DNA from: Heliopora coerulea
Lineage: Eukaryota; Cnidaria; Anthozoa; Scleralcyonacea; Helioporidae
Reading direction: 5' to 3'
Length of the DNA: 64,000 nucleotides
NCBI GenBank assembly: GCA_030142905.1
Contig: JASJOG010000071.1
Coordinates: 574,001 to 638,000, forward strand
The translations under genes were made by a program, and so were the position numbers. Below, piece by piece: positions 42,633 through 54,379 of the stretch (the stretch's first letter is position 1; every line of letters begins with the position of its first letter). The notes beneath the pieces were generated by a model. It ran no database searches. It was not told the origin of the DNA and was given only the letters and a program-made list of their open reading frames with translations.

Positions 42633-44624
42633 CAGTGGCAGTCAAAAGTAGTCAATAGTTTTTTTGAGGACACATTTTTTGACATAAATTTTTATCCAAT
42701 CGGCAGTTTTGGTTCATTCTTTTTTTGAATGACACGCCATTACCCTTGCTACAAGGTTACTGCAGTGTATTAATATGAAAACGACATAACTAAGAACTAT
42801 AATCAAAAATCTAAAAATGCGAAATGTCACCCCCTCTTCCTGCAAAAAGTGCGTGTTCTATGTCATTTAAGTTTTGCTCTTATAATACTCGATGACCTGT
42901 TACAACATGAAAACACAATATTATTTGCAGTGAATAACTTTTTTAAAATTCAAATGGTTTGCTGCCTTTTCCGGGCCACACACCATTTAAAATACTTGGT
43001 GTGACCACCCTTTGCCTTGATAACTGCTTCAATACGTATATGCATTGAATGGGCCAAGCTTCTCAGCATCTTTTGAGGAAGAGCTTCCCATTCAAGTTTC
43101 AGAAGCGCAAAGAGCTCGTCTTTGTTTGAGGGCTGGGGTCGGGAATAATAAATTGTGGTTTTCAACTCCTGCCACACACGGTCAGGCGACTGTGATGGCC
43201 AACCTGCGAGGACTAAGTACCTAGCACGTTTGAGATACTTTTTCACTGACTTTACGGTATGTTTCGGATCATTGTCTTCTTGAAGTATTACGTGATCTTT
43301 GCCTCCAAATTGCATTAGCGATGGCCGCATGTGATGCACTAAAAATTTGCTTTTATACATTCTGATCCATGATGCCTTCAATATGGTGAATATGCCCGAC
43401 ATCGTTGGCAGTGAAATAGGCCCAAACCTGAATCTTTCCTCCACCGTGCTTTACAGTAGGTGTCAGACATTCCGCATTGAATTCCTCACCAGGACTCTGC
43501 GAACATATGTTACTCCTCATTGTCTGAGGATGCTAAATGTGGATTAGTCTGTCCAAAGAACCCATTCCCACTCCTTTTCAGTCCAGTGCTTGTATTTTCT
43601 TGCGAATGCTAGTCGGCGGCGTCTGTGAACAGGTGTGAGCATTGGCAATTTTCCAGCAACACGCCCCATCAGGTTAGCACCACAAAGGCGACGGCGAATA
43701 GTCTTTACACTAGCGTGAACGCCTACTTCTTCCCAGTCCTCTCGTAGCTTTGAGTAGGCTTAAAGCGATCTTTAAGAGATCGCCGTTTGAGGAAACGATC
43801 ATCGCGTGGGGTGGAAAGTCTCTGCCGCCCTGAGCACTAACGGTTAAGATCACTACCAATGTCCTCAAACCTTCTTTTCGCATTACATACAGAAGCTTGA
43901 GACATATTGGTTCTTGATGCCACTTTAGTTTGGCTGTATCCTTCCGCAAGAAGAGCCCTGGCAACAGCTCTCTGTGCTTCAGTTGTCCCCGGTTTCTTTG
44001 CCCTTTTCTTCTCTTTCCCCTCCAAGAGGCGGACGACATTTATTTGCTGAGGACTACAAACACTGATCTTAAATTGTGAGGCGATGTCTTTATTCTTGCA
44101 CCCATTTAGTTTCATCTGGCGAATTTCCTCTTTTTCGTTATCTCGAAGATGTCTGCCAGCACGCAGATCATCGTGGTGAACCAGTTGAGATGGCATGTCT
44201 TGAATTTTGTTGTCCAGAAGCCAAACCAGGATTGTATAATCTTCCCCAAAATATCGAATTCAGTCGTCTGGTGTAGAGGATTTCTCTTGTATTTCTAAGG
44301 CTGTTATATATTGCACTGAATTCGTCAGAATTGTCGGACAAGATATTTTTGGTGACCTCACCAATTCTCAGCCATTATTTGTAGTTTACACTAAAGTGAT
44401 AGTTATTTTTAATTTGCAAGAACGGGGTAACAGTTCGCATTTTTAGATTTTTGATTATAGTTCTTAATTATGTCGTTTTTATATTCATACACAGCAGTAG
44501 CCGTGTAGCAAGGGTAAAGGCGTGTCATTCAAAAGAAGAATGAACCAAAACGGCCCATTGGATAAAAAGTTATGTCAAAAAATGTGTCCTCAAGAAAACT
44601 ATTAACTTTTTTTGACTGCCACTG
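42633..44624 (-). mobile_element. Tc1/mariner transposon with ~195-bp inverted ends
   Basis: Both ends start CAGTGGCAGTCAAA and the inverted match continues for roughly 195 bases on each side (42633-42830 and 44430-44624) with scattered differences. A TA precedes the left end (42631-42632); the right flank reads TC, presumably a mutated TA. The interior codes for a broken Tc1 transposase on the minus strand. Confidence 0.88.
42950..44196 (-). pseudogene. Tc1-type transposase, broken
   Basis: The N-terminal 119-codon frame (43837-44196) has paired helix-turn-helix motifs (NEKEEIRQMKLNGCKNKDIA and a second near ALLAEGYSQTKVASRTNMS). The C-terminal frame (42950-43444) has the second catalytic block EDNDPKHT, but the third block reads SPDRVWQELK where the family has a few more residues including the catalytic acidic one. 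The enzyme is therefore dead both by frame and by active site. Confidence 0.85.
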
Positions 44625-44859
44625 TCTATCATAAAACACTTTCTGTTTCCACCAAGACTAAAATTAAAAACTAAATGTGTTTCCAATTTTATTGATACTT
44701 GTGGTCCTATACCCCTTTTCTGCTGGCTATCCTGTCTTTGCTATATTTATACTATACATGTACACATTTATATGGATGTAATTATTAAATATTCATATTC
44801 AATATGTGTTGCCTGTTTATTCAATGCTTTAAATGTTATGTCATGCAATATAGCTGGCC

Positions 44860-45115
44860 CCAATTACAAGTTCGAAAAATAGTTCAAAAAACGATACCAT
44901 TAATTTTGCTTCTTTCAATAATTCTTCGGTGGACTCCTCATCTCTTGCATGCAATCTTTTAACTACCACTGGCATATTGGAAAACGTTATGCGTTCACTG
45001 CACCAAAACCACCACGGCCAATTTCATCTTCGTCCACAAGACCTTCCCATTTAAACTGGACTATATCTGAGGGCAAGTTTATTTTCTTTTTCACATTAAT
45101 CTTCGGAACAGAAAA
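44860..45115 (-). pseudogene. protein kinase fragment 2, inverted relative to fragment 1
   Basis: Shares the segment DIVQFKWE.LVD.DEIGRGGFG with the 41.6-kb fragment and remains similar at DNA level through an alpha-C-like helix before ending abruptly near 44890. It lies on the opposite strand, 3 kb away, beyond the Tc1 element. The upstream part includes a lysine-rich stretch (NVKKKINLPS). A frameshift follows the glycine loop. Confidence 0.7.
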
Positions 45116-45139
45116 CATGTTTGACGCAGAAACGATCTG

Positions 45140-45570
45140 TACGTCAGACTCCTTGTTTTCCATATTCCACACTGTCGCTGACAATTATATAGGTGAGACT
45201 GCGTGTCAAACCACGGCCGAAGAAAGTCGCCGTAAATCACTTTAAATCTGCTCAACAATAAACACGACATGAGAAAAGACATCACTTATACAAGATAAGT
45301 TGATCTTATTAAAAAAATATTGATATTTAAAATAAATAACCATAAATTCATTCGTTTATTTACGCTGGTATGTTAAACTCTGTATATATTCAAATATTGA
45401 AAATGGCCGTCAACAATATATATCACACTCCGTGTTTTCCATATTCCAGGATGACAATATATATATACATGGCTGACAATATACGTCAGACTCCATTTTT
45501 TTCGATACTCTGCGTTTTCCATACTCCGTGTTTTCCATACTCGGGGACTCCCACTCCGTGTTGTCGATGT
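45140..45570. repeat. degenerate minisatellite with CCGTGTTTTCCATA units
   Basis: Five or more imperfect copies of a roughly 17-20-base unit of the type tccgtgttttccatactc occur at about 45148-45170, 45427-45450 and 45505-45560, the last group nearly in tandem. Interspersed tgacaatatata segments also recur. No coding function. Confidence 0.6.
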
Positions 45571-46204
45571 TACGATTTCCATTATGCGTTTTTACCAGCA
45601 CTGATTGTTGTTACGTTTTCGAGGGTAAAATCTGATTCCGGTTTTTCAAGAGCATAAATATCTCAATCAAATTCCTAACGCCTCGAGAATAAGCTTTAAT
45701 TTCAATTGACACAGTAGAGATGTAACAGTGCGCACAGGTCTTGTAGCAAGGGATTCTTTAACTCCTTCCTTTTTCGAGATGTTTCTTCTTGACCAGTGAA
45801 ATTGTCAAGTGCTCGAGTAAAATAATGTGGGCATTTGAAAGTCGTAATGACTAAAATAATCGGAAAAAATTCTTGGGCTTCTGAATGGCCAAAATAATGG
45901 CATCCATAAGAACGACATCTCCAGGACGGACAATGTGCTGTAACCTTTGCAAGCTCACAACTTCTGCATAGTTTGGACAATCAGGCCAGCTAAGACGTAA
46001 ATCCAACTGCTAACGCCGGACCAGTCACGACTGAAGACATACACGGTATGGTTCCAGGGTTTGCAGTTAGTAGAATTAAAGCATGATTTTTCTTTATGGA
46101 CTCTTTACAACTATTGTCCTGTTGAAAGAAAAGTGTTGCCCAAATAGAGATTAACCATAAATTATTCTGTCGTTCGACCGTGAGAATTTTTAAGTTGTCT
46201 TCCA
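45571..46204. other. intergenic, nothing recognised
   Basis: No domain, RNA or transposon end supported. Confidence 0.5.
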
Positions 46205-46345
46205 CATTGATCATAGAGTCGTGCGTGGAGTCCTGTTACACTAGTGGTGACTAGGGAGAAAAATTTTCGCTTGGTGTATGTATGTTTATACACATGTATA
46301 TAGGTATATCCATGGATTCCGGTCACTCAAAAATGTCGTGTGCAA

Positions 46346-46385
<40 letters not shown>

Positions 46386-46469
46386 ACATACATACACAAA
46401 ACGAAAATTTTTCTCCTTAGTCACCACGCGTGTAACAGGACTCCACGCACGTCGAGATTTGTACCCTCG
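46205..46469. repeat. interspersed repeat, copy without hammerhead units
   Basis: Starts with CGTGCGTGGAGTCCTGTTACAC (written here as 20-base-scale motif; core GGAGTCCTGTTACAC) and ends with its complement GTGTAACAGGACTCC near 46430-46448, giving inverted ends of about 60 bases around a (TA)n core at 46347-46385. It contains the tccggtcactcaaaaatg segment also found at 4443. It is interrupted at CCTCG by the LTR element and resumes at 50810-50848. Confidence 0.65.
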
Positions 46470-46594
46470 TGTAAGAAGTCACGCTCTTGTCACAATCCAA
46501 GTTGAACTAAACTTTACTGAAATATGAACCCGTTCTTGTTAGGTTGGTTAGTTATTAATTAACCCAATGTTGAAATGACGTAACACTCATTACA
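46470..46594 (-). repeat. 3' LTR of the minus-strand gypsy element
   Basis: 125 bases, differing from the partner LTR at only a handful of positions, which indicates a comparatively recent insertion. Confidence 0.92.
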
Positions 46595-46754
46595 TCTTCC
46601 CCTTTTTGTTCTTATTAGTTTGTTATAGCAACTCATGAATATTTTAAAGTTATCTTATTATGTTGTTCTTTAATACGTATCAATCTGCTCAATCAGAGCA
46701 TTGCTGTCGGAGTCAATTTTTTTTCCCCATTGTTCACTCTGTCTACAAGTCTAT

Positions 46755-47209
46755 TTAATAATAGTATGATGGTGGCTTCACCTCCCTTCCATAACTGGTT
46801 GTGCATGTTTCAGCGGTGACAGGTTGGTCCGTCTCTTGTGTGTAGTTCTTTGGGTTTTCACGTGAGTTCGGTGCTTCGTCGCTGCCCATTGTGGCTTCTT
46901 CCACCGTTGATCGCTGTTCGGTGAATGGTTCCATTGTTTGCATTAGGTCACGTAGGTTATGTCTTAGAGTTTGGCCTTCTTCGGTTTTGACGATGTAGGA
47001 GCGAGGTGTGTGGTGGTTTCTTATTACAGTTGCTTTTGTTGATCAGTTTGCTTTGGTGGATGGGTTGAATGCTGGTATACGCGTACTGTGGATCCGTTAT
47101 CTAAAGTGGGCAATTCTTTGGTATGTTGATTATGATAAAAGGCTTGCTTCTGCTTCTTCAAGTTTCGTAATTCGATGCGGCTGTGCTGCCTTTGTTGTGG
47201 TCTGACCAC
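46755..47209 (-). pseudogene. integrase C-terminal region, interrupted
   Basis: Continuation of the integrase after its stop: a basic segment (LRNLKKQKQAFYHNQHTKEL, 47024-47209) and a polar tail frame (46755-46943). Such tails bind nucleic acid. Stops and a frame change separate the parts. Confidence 0.6.
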
Positions 47210-47210
47210 G

Positions 47211-48140
47211 TTAAGGTCGTAGTTTTCTGGCCATTAATTTCTCTGCTGGTGATGGATCTCCGCTTGGATCTGGGCATGACTTATGCGCTAGGATGGCAAG
47301 GTATGGGTCTTCGTTCTTCTTGTCCGCTTTTGTTAAAAGCTTCTTGATTGTTTGTACTGATGGCTCTGCCATTCCATTGGCTTTCGGGTATCTCGGGCTG
47401 GACGTCACGTGCAAGAACTCCAATTTGGATGCAAATTCGGCAAATGCTACGCTGGAAAGTTGTGGTCCATTATCCGATACCACGATTTCAAGTATCCCAT
47501 GTCTGGAGAAAATAGACTTCATGTGTGTGATGATTGATGAGCTTGTTGAACTTCTAAGCAAAGCAATTTCTGGAAAGTTGGTAAAGTAGTCAACGACGAC
47601 TAGATAATCATTGTTCTTAAACTTAAATAAGTCACTTCCAACTTTCGGCCACGGTTTTGTTGGAATTTCGTTAGGGATCATTGGTTCTTTCTGTTGGTAG
47701 GCTCTTTTTTTCAAGCAGGCGCTGCATCGTTGGGTCATCTCGGTAATTTCATTGATTATTCCTGGCCAATACATTGAATCTCGAGCTCTTGCTTTGCACT
47801 TCTCAATCCTGAGGTGTCCCTCGTGAATTCTTGCTTTCATCTCTTTTCTGAGGCTTGTTGGGATTATGAGTCGTTCTCCTTTCATTAATAGGCCGTTGAT
47901 CTGTGTGATTTCATCTCGAATATTAAAGAATGGTTTGATGTGATTCGGAAGGTTTTCTATTCATTTGGGCCATCTTGCTCTTATGATTTCTTTTAGGCTT
48001 TGTAGGGTTTTGTCTTGGACAGTTTCTTGTCGGAATTTGTTTATCTGTTGATTTGAAATGGGAAGAGTTGACATGACCAGATGGACCTGGTACTCAGCTT
48101 CGTCTTCAGCATCACATTCTTTTGCTGGGATGAATGCTCT
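47211..48140 (-). pseudogene. gypsy integrase core
   Basis: The 224-codon frame has an HHCC finger (HEGH...CSACLKK), DDE residues at GSDLFKF, VSDNGPQL and the Glu in NGMAEPSVQ. The linker upstream (47886-48140) carries one stop. Position after RNase H is normal for Ty3/gypsy. Confidence 0.85.
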
Positions 48141-49271
48141 CTACAGAGTGTCTGCAACTAGTAGTTCTTTTCCAGGTTTGAACTGTATTTCCATGTCGTA
48201 TTTTTGCAACTTCAAAAGGAATCTTTGAATCCTTGGTGGTGCTTGGCAGATTGGATTAGTGAATATGGGCTGCAGTGGCTTGTGATCTGATTCAACGATG
48301 AAGGGTTTTCCGTAGAGGTAGACATGCAAGCGTTCACAACCGAACAGGATTGCAAGTTTCTCCTCTATTTGTGCGTAGTTTTGTTCTGACTTGCTTAGTG
48401 CTCTGCTTACATACGCGACTGGTGCCCATGCGTCTTCATGCTTCTGCATTATAACTGCTCCCAATCCTGATTTAGAGGCGTCTACGGATATTTTTGTTTA
48501 TAACTTGGGGTCGTAGTATTTTAACGTCGGACTTTCGGTTAGAGATTTCTTCATTTGTTCGAGAATGGCGTCGTGATGATTTGACCAATGCCATTGTACG
48601 TCTGACTCAAGCAGTTGACGTAAAGGATTTGTTGTTTCGGAAAGATTTGAGATGAATTTTCCTAGGTATGTCACCATCCCAAGTAGGCGCTGCAGGTCTT
48701 GTTTGGAGTTTGGTCTTGGCATGTCTCGAATAGCTTCAATCTTATTTGGGTCAGGTTTCACACCCTGGTCTGAGGATACGTGTCCGAGAAAAACTAATTC
48801 TGTTGATTCAAATATGCATTTCTTTTCGTTAAGTTTGAGTCCCGCCTGATGTATTTTGTTCAAGACTGCGTTCACTCTTGCGTCGTGTTGTTTTTTGTCA
48901 CTGCCCCATATAAGGATGTCGTCTTGCACATTAGTACAACCTTCCAGACCTTCGATGATTTCTGCAACTTTCTTTTCAAACACTTCACTTGCGCTGAGTA
49001 TACCGAATGGGAGACGTTTAAATCTGTATCGTCCAAACGGTGTGTTGAAGGTGAAGAGTTTAGAACTTTGCTCGTCAACTTTAATTTGCCAGTAGCCGTT
49101 GGATGCATCGAGTTTCGTGAAATATTTTGCTCCAGACATTTCTGACGTTACTGTTTCTGCTGTTGGTCTTGGGTAATGTTCTCTTTTGATTACTTTGTTA
49201 AGGTCATATGGGTCTAAGCACAGACGTAGTTTTCCATTTGGCTTTTCAACAAATCCAGCAAGCTTACCCAT
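48141..49271 (-). pseudogene. gypsy reverse transcriptase and RNase H
   Basis: RT motifs in order: KLRLCLDPYDLNKVIKREHY, FTKLDASNGYWQIK, the catalytic VQDDILIW and LGHVSSDQG. One TAA at 48498 separates it from RNase H (48141-48464, SRALSKSEQNYAQIEEK and ESDHKPL) in the same frame. A frameshift near 49260 separates RT from gag-protease. Confidence 0.88.
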
Positions 49272-50626
49272 TCAGTTGGTTCATCGACTTCTTTAATTAT
49301 ATCCAGTTGTTGCATCCGGTCTAGTTCTGATTTGAGTTTGTTCCTTAGCGCGTACGGAACGCGTCTCGGAAGGTGAACTACAGGAACTGCATTTTCGTCA
49401 ATTTGTATATGATGTTCGCCAAGTAAACATCCAATTTCTCCGAATACGTCGTGATTTGGAATAATGTCGGAGTCGAAGTGCTTTAGGTTCTCTACTCGTT
49501 TTATCAAATTTAGACGTTGACAGGTCTCCAAACCTATTATTGGCGATGAGTTCTTCGGTACGACAAACATCTGCGCAGGGCTGCTTTGTTTACGTTTTCT
49601 CTGCAAGTGAACGACACATTTTCCGATCACAGGTATTTCGCTTCCATCGTAGGCAATCAGCTTTTCTTTGGTTTTATGTAGTTGTTGTTTTTTTGGGAGA
49701 GTGTGATATATCTTTTGAGGGAGCATGTTCACTTGACCGCCAGTGTCAAGCTTGTAGGTGATATTCATACCGGATGTGAAAATTGGCATTGTCCATGTTG
49801 CGTGTTCGTCAATACGCCCTTCGATTGTACCAACAAAAAACTCATTTCTTTCTTCGTCTTGTTCGTTGTTTGTTTCAATGTTGTTAACTGCTTTCGATTG
49901 ACAGACTGTGGAGAAGTGGTTCCATTTTCTACAGTTGTTACATACCTTTCCATACGCTGGGCATTTTCCTTTTTGATGTGTGTATCCGCAGTATTTACAA
50001 ATTTTCGATTGCTCGATGCCTCTTAACATTCTAGGACCATTTGCTCTTGGTCTTTGTGAGCTCGGATCGTGTGTTTCTCGGCGATTACGTTTTATAGCGT
50101 CTAAGTGATCAATAAGAGGACTTGTTTGCATTTCTTCTACATGTTTCTTAGTTGCTTCGGCAGCGCGACAGATTGTTATCGCTTTGTCTAGAGTTAGATC
50201 GGTTTCTCGTAGCAACCTTTCTCTTACTTTTGCGTCTTGAATACCAGCGACAATCCTGTCTCTAATTAGGCTGTCTCTTAAAGTGCCAAATTCACAATGA
50301 CGACTTCGTGACTTAAGCTCCGTGACAAATTCATCGATATTTTGCTCGTTGGTTTGATTGTATGTGAAGTATATTAAGCGAGTATAAGGCAGGTTCTTCT
50401 TCGTGGTAAAGTAATCGTCAAATTTGGCCATTACAGGTGCTAGCTTCATTTCATTCCCGTCCTCAAACGTGAAAGTGTAGTATATGTCTCGAGCTTTCTC
50501 CCCTATCGTCGTCAGAAGTCGAGATGTCTTTACGTCCACGCCTTTGTCATTTGATTCGGTAGCCGTTAAGTAGTATTTAAATTCTTTCTTCCATCTTTCC
50601 CAGTTTTCACTCAGGTTTTTCTTCAA
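49214..50626 (-). CDS. gypsy Gag and protease
   Basis: 470 codons: retrotransposon-type Gag (FDDYFTTKKNLPYTRLIYF region at about 69-87), two zinc knuckles at residues 210-242 (CKYCGYTHQKGKC and CNNCRKWNHFSTVC), protease with the active-site LDTGGQVNML (Asp294), then the linker to RT (DIIKEVDEPTEWVS). The frame is open throughout and ends in a short out-of-frame tail. Confidence 0.88.
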   Translation of the reverse strand: MKKNLSENWERWKKEFKYYLTATESNDKGVDVKTSRLLTTIGEKARDIYYTFTFEDGNEMKLAPVMAKFDDYFTTKKNLPYTRLIYFTYNQTNEQNIDEFVTELKSRSRHCEFGTLRDSLIRDRIVAGIQDAKVRERLLRETDLTLDKAITICRAAEATKKHVEEMQTSPLIDHLDAIKRNRRETHDPSSQRPRANGPRMLRGIEQSKICKYCGYTHQKGKCPAYGKVCNNCRKWNHFSTVCQSKAVNNIETNNEQDEERNEFFVGTIEGRIDEHATWTMPIFTSGMNITYKLDTGGQVNMLPQKIYHTLPKKQQLHKTKEKLIAYDGSEIPVIGKCVVHLQRKRKQSSPAQMFVVPKNSSPIIGLETCQRLNLIKRVENLKHFDSDIIPNHDVFGEIGCLLGEHHIQIDENAVPVVHLPRRVPYALRNKLKSELDRMQQLDIIKEVDEPTEWVSLLDLLKSQMENYVCA

Positions 50627-50684
50627 AGCTTAGCTCCTTTGGTGGGCTGAATTTAATCATTTTGCTATCCCACTCTTGACACAA

Positions 50685-50809
50685 TGTAAGAAGTCACGCT
50701 CTTGCCACAATCCAAGTTGAACTAAACTTTAGTGAAATATGAACCCGTTCTTGTTAGGTTGGTTAATGATTAATTAATCCAATGTTGAAATGACGTAACA
50801 ATCATTACA
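50685..50809 (-). repeat. 5' LTR of the minus-strand gypsy element
   Basis: Partner of 46470-46594. The sequence next to it on the minus strand (TTGTGTCAAGAGTGGGATAG) holds the primer-binding site; I cannot name the tRNA with certainty. Confidence 0.9.
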
Positions 50810-51161
50810 CCTCGCACTGCACTTCGCGCGGTGGCCAAGTTGGCAACTACAGTACTTCCTCGATTAACGGTACACGATTAACCGAACTTCGACTATCCGA
50901 ACCGAAGGTAGAACCAAAAAAAAAAAAAATGATTCAAATTCTCATCGATTTCCAACCACCTAAACTTGGATTTGCAATAAAATTAAGTAGTTCAGAGGCG
51001 GCATTTAGAGGTGTCAAGCTTCACAGAGTTGTCACGTTTCACCTAAGAACAAAAGCACATGGAGATCGCATCATATGAGATGAATTGGCGAACATTTTCT
51101 GAATCAAATTTTAATTTCAACGTTTGAGAGCCAAGTGTGCTGTTTTGCATTTTGTGTTGAC

Positions 51162-51293
51162 ATGGCTTCGTCATCTACTTCCACTGCAAAGAGAAAGAGA
51201 GTTGTTCTTACAGTTGAAGACAAGTTGACAGTTTGCGATCTGGTGAAGAAGGTTCCTTACACCGAAATTATGAATCAATTCAACATTGATTAA
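51162..51293 (+). pseudogene. pogo/Tigger transposase N-terminal HTH
   Basis: 43 codons: basic start (AKRKRVVLTVEDKLTVCDLV) followed by a CENP-B/pogo-type helix-turn-helix (VPYTEIMNQFNI) and then a stop. The DDE domain is absent. The rest of the element is too short to hold one. Confidence 0.75.
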
Positions 51294-51500
51294 AGAACAT
51301 TATACGTGACTGATCAATGATTGCACAGTAATAAATAAAGAATTTGATTATCCGGTATTTTGGATTATGTTTGTTTGTTTGTTTGTTTGTTGATCGTTTA
51401 ATAATAATACATTATCGCATAAAAATGATTTACAATGTGTTTACAACAATGGATGTAAAAAGATATGCTAGAAATTACATAAAAATTACATAAGGTTACT

Positions 51501-53267
51501 TCATTGATTACATAAGGACCTATTAAATTTCGCTATCAAACTGGGACAAAAACTGTTTTTAAAACCCTCAGTCCTACATATACAAAAAGATAAATTGTTA
51601 AAATTCCGGATAAAATATCGATGAGTTAAAGCCCTGGTCAGCGTAACATGTTCGATAAGAGGGCCACCATCCTCTTCAACAATCTTCTTTAAAGTTCTCA
51701 TGCAGATTTCGTTTAGTCTTTCGGTCAATCTTTTACAATTAGCTAGTTGCAAAGGTTTATCATACAACTGATCTGGGTAGATAATGCGCATAGCTCTCTT
51801 TTGGACCCTTTCTAATTCATCAGATAAACATGTAGGAATCGAATTACTCCACACCGGACAACAATATTCTAAGACTGGCCGTATGAGCGCATAATAAATT
51901 TTGGTAAGATTAGATGCTGGTACGCCCCCACGGCACAGCACTCGCAATATGTGCAAGCGTTTGGACTCTTTAGCAACAAATGAAGAAATTTGCTCGTCCC
52001 ATTTTAGATTGTCTTGAATAACTTATCCTAAAACTTTGTGAGATCGAACCGTTTCAATCATATGATTGCCAATTGTCAAGGGTGATAACTGGGGAGCTTC
52101 CTTAAGACAACAGACTCTGAGTTCTTTACACTTCGTAACATTTAGCTTCATCTAGTTATTTGAAGTCCATAAGTCGATAGAACTAAGAGACGATTGGATA
52201 GTGGAGGTCGAATTTAAAGTAAGATTTTCGGAAATAGAAACATCATCAACAAATTTCCACATTCTTGTGTCGGGCGTATTATTTATCAGGTCGTTTACCA
52301 TAACCAAGAACAATATCGGTCCTAATTTTGTCCCCTGAGGGACACCTGCTGTAATAGGGAGCCAACTAGAGATTGAATTACCAATCATAACACGTTGTCT
52401 TCGATTAGACAGGAAATTTATAATCCAAGGAATCAAAGACCGTCTAACCCCCAGGTTAATAAGTTTTTCAATCAGGACATTATAACCAATACGGTCGAAA
52501 GCCTTTGAAAAGTCTAGAAAACAAATCCGAATGTAACTACGACGAGTGTCCAGATGGGATTACCAGGTATGAAGCATGTCCATTAGACTAAAAGAAGTCG
52601 ATCAACCCCTCAAGCAGCCAAATTGGAATGGGTCAATCATTTGTTTAACATCATCAATCAACCATTCTACCACAAAATGTTCAAGCTCTTTAGACAAACA
52701 GGAAGTCAGAGATATTGGTCTGGTATCACCCTCGCTTTCAGGTTGCCGCACTTTCGGAATTGAAATAATAGATTCTTTCCATATTTGTGGCACTACACTG
52801 GAACGGAGCGATGCATTAAAAATGGTAGTAACTGGATCTGCTATAACATAAGCAAATTGCTTTAAAATCCGACTGGGTACATTGTCAGGACCCGTTGCTT
52901 TGTGGGATTGAAGTGCTTGCAGTTTTCTACAGATGTCTTGAGGTTGTACACTAAGAACATCATCATTAGATAGTAAATAAGCAGTTAATAAATTAACATC
53001 CAGTGCAGGAATATCAGCATTGACGGACACGTAGAACTCGTTAAGGGCGGTAGGTAATTGGTCATTATTTAAAATTTCACCATCACGTTCCAGCGAAAAG
53101 GATGCTGTTTTCTCTGGTTTGCCAGACATTTTGTTGACCATTTTCCACCATTTGCGACAATCAGTGGTCTTTAAGTGCTGAACATTATTTTCATAAAAAG
53201 ATTTTTTTCTTCTCTCTATTTCTTGATGGACTTTACGTCTCAATGACTGCCATAGGGGGTATTCCAC
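51501..53267 (-). pseudogene. LINE reverse transcriptase
   Basis: Three main pieces: 52602-53267 (motifs ATGPDNVPSRIL and DTRPISLTSCLSKELE), 52152-52436 (TAGVPQGTKLGPILF and catalytic FVDDVSISE) and 51501-51956 (C-terminal, LIRPVLEYCCPVWS). Frameshifts and a stop between them. Confidence 0.85.
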
Positions 53268-54378
53268 TGTGAAATGCTTTCTGTCGGTCGCGTATTAGAC
53301 TTTTAATGGTAGGTGTAATCCAAGGTTTATCCGTATGGTGCCGTTTCACCAATTTTGAAAGAAATATACGATCGATCGCTTGCACTATAGATGATGAAAA
53401 ATAAATTGCTAGATCGTCTACATTGGCATTAGGACCAAGCTCGTTGAACCAATCGTTCCTTGAAGCCCACCTTCCAAATGCGTCGATGCTGGAAAGAGGA
53501 TTACGACGAACCAAGTGCTTCACGGACTTTGATGTTGGTTTGAAATTATGATTCACAGGGCAATGAACCCATGTTACTATATTATGATCAGACGCTCCAA
53601 GAGGGGCAAAAACTTGTGGAGTAGCGTAAAAGTTAGATAGATTAGTGATAATTAAATCGAGGGTAGAAGGGCCTCTTGTGGGTACTTGAACTACTTGCTT
53701 TAGATTGTGTCTTGATAGTAACTTTGATATTTCAAAATCGTTAAAATCGCCAAGGAAAATTAGCCCACAGTTAGGGTAAAGATTGCACAGAGTATCAGTG
53801 GTATTTGTCAAATATTCATTCAGGAGTGAATGTTCATGTTCTGGCAAACCAGGAGGATGGTAAACAACACATATTACAATACCAGAGAGAAGTCTAGGAA
53901 GGCGAGTAGGGCGTAACCATAACCACATGCACTCAAAGTTGTCATCTTCAAGGTCAGAACGACATTTGACAAGAATATCTTCTGATAAACAAGCACAAAC
54001 TCCACCGCCACGAAGACAGGGGCGATCTTTTCGAAATAAGTTATATCAACTAACAGAGACGAGGTTATCTTCCATTTCCTCACTCAACCATGTTTCCGTC
54101 TTTGCGACCAAGTTAACGGAATTCGCGTTTAATGTTACAGTTAATTCATCGACTTTTGACAAAAGTGATCGAGCATTAATCAAATAGATATTCGGGAGCG
54201 CAAATTTTGTGACTTCTTTTAATCCGGTAAGGTTAGATTGGGCAGATTTATAAATCTTTACCGATATCAAATTTAAGTGATTACGCATATTGAGGTGGTA
54301 AGAATTAGCCGTAACAGTGAAATTATTTGTTTTCAGCTTACCATCCAAGCGGCTTGAAATTATAACAGGATGCGACAC
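53233..54378 (-). pseudogene. LINE apurinic-type endonuclease
   Basis: N-terminal piece 54046-54378 (IYLINARSLLSKVDEL and AKTETWL) and, after a stop and frame change, 53233-53928 (CVVYHPPGLPEHEH, FLGDFNDFE, LGASDHNIVTW). All main endonuclease motifs are visible across the two pieces. Confidence 0.83.
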
Positions 54379-54379
54379 T

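Larger units (their letters stand above)
46470..50809 (-). mobile_element. Ty3/gypsy LTR retrotransposon with 125-bp LTRs
   Basis: LTRs of 125 bases at 46470-46594 (3') and 50685-50809 (5') begin TGTAA and end TTACA, flanked by a 5-base duplication CCTCG (46465-46469 and 50810-50814). On the minus strand a polypurine tract (AAAAAGGGGAAGA) precedes the 3' LTR. Gene order is gag-protease-RT-RNase H-integrase. A few stops and one frameshift break pol. Confidence 0.92.
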
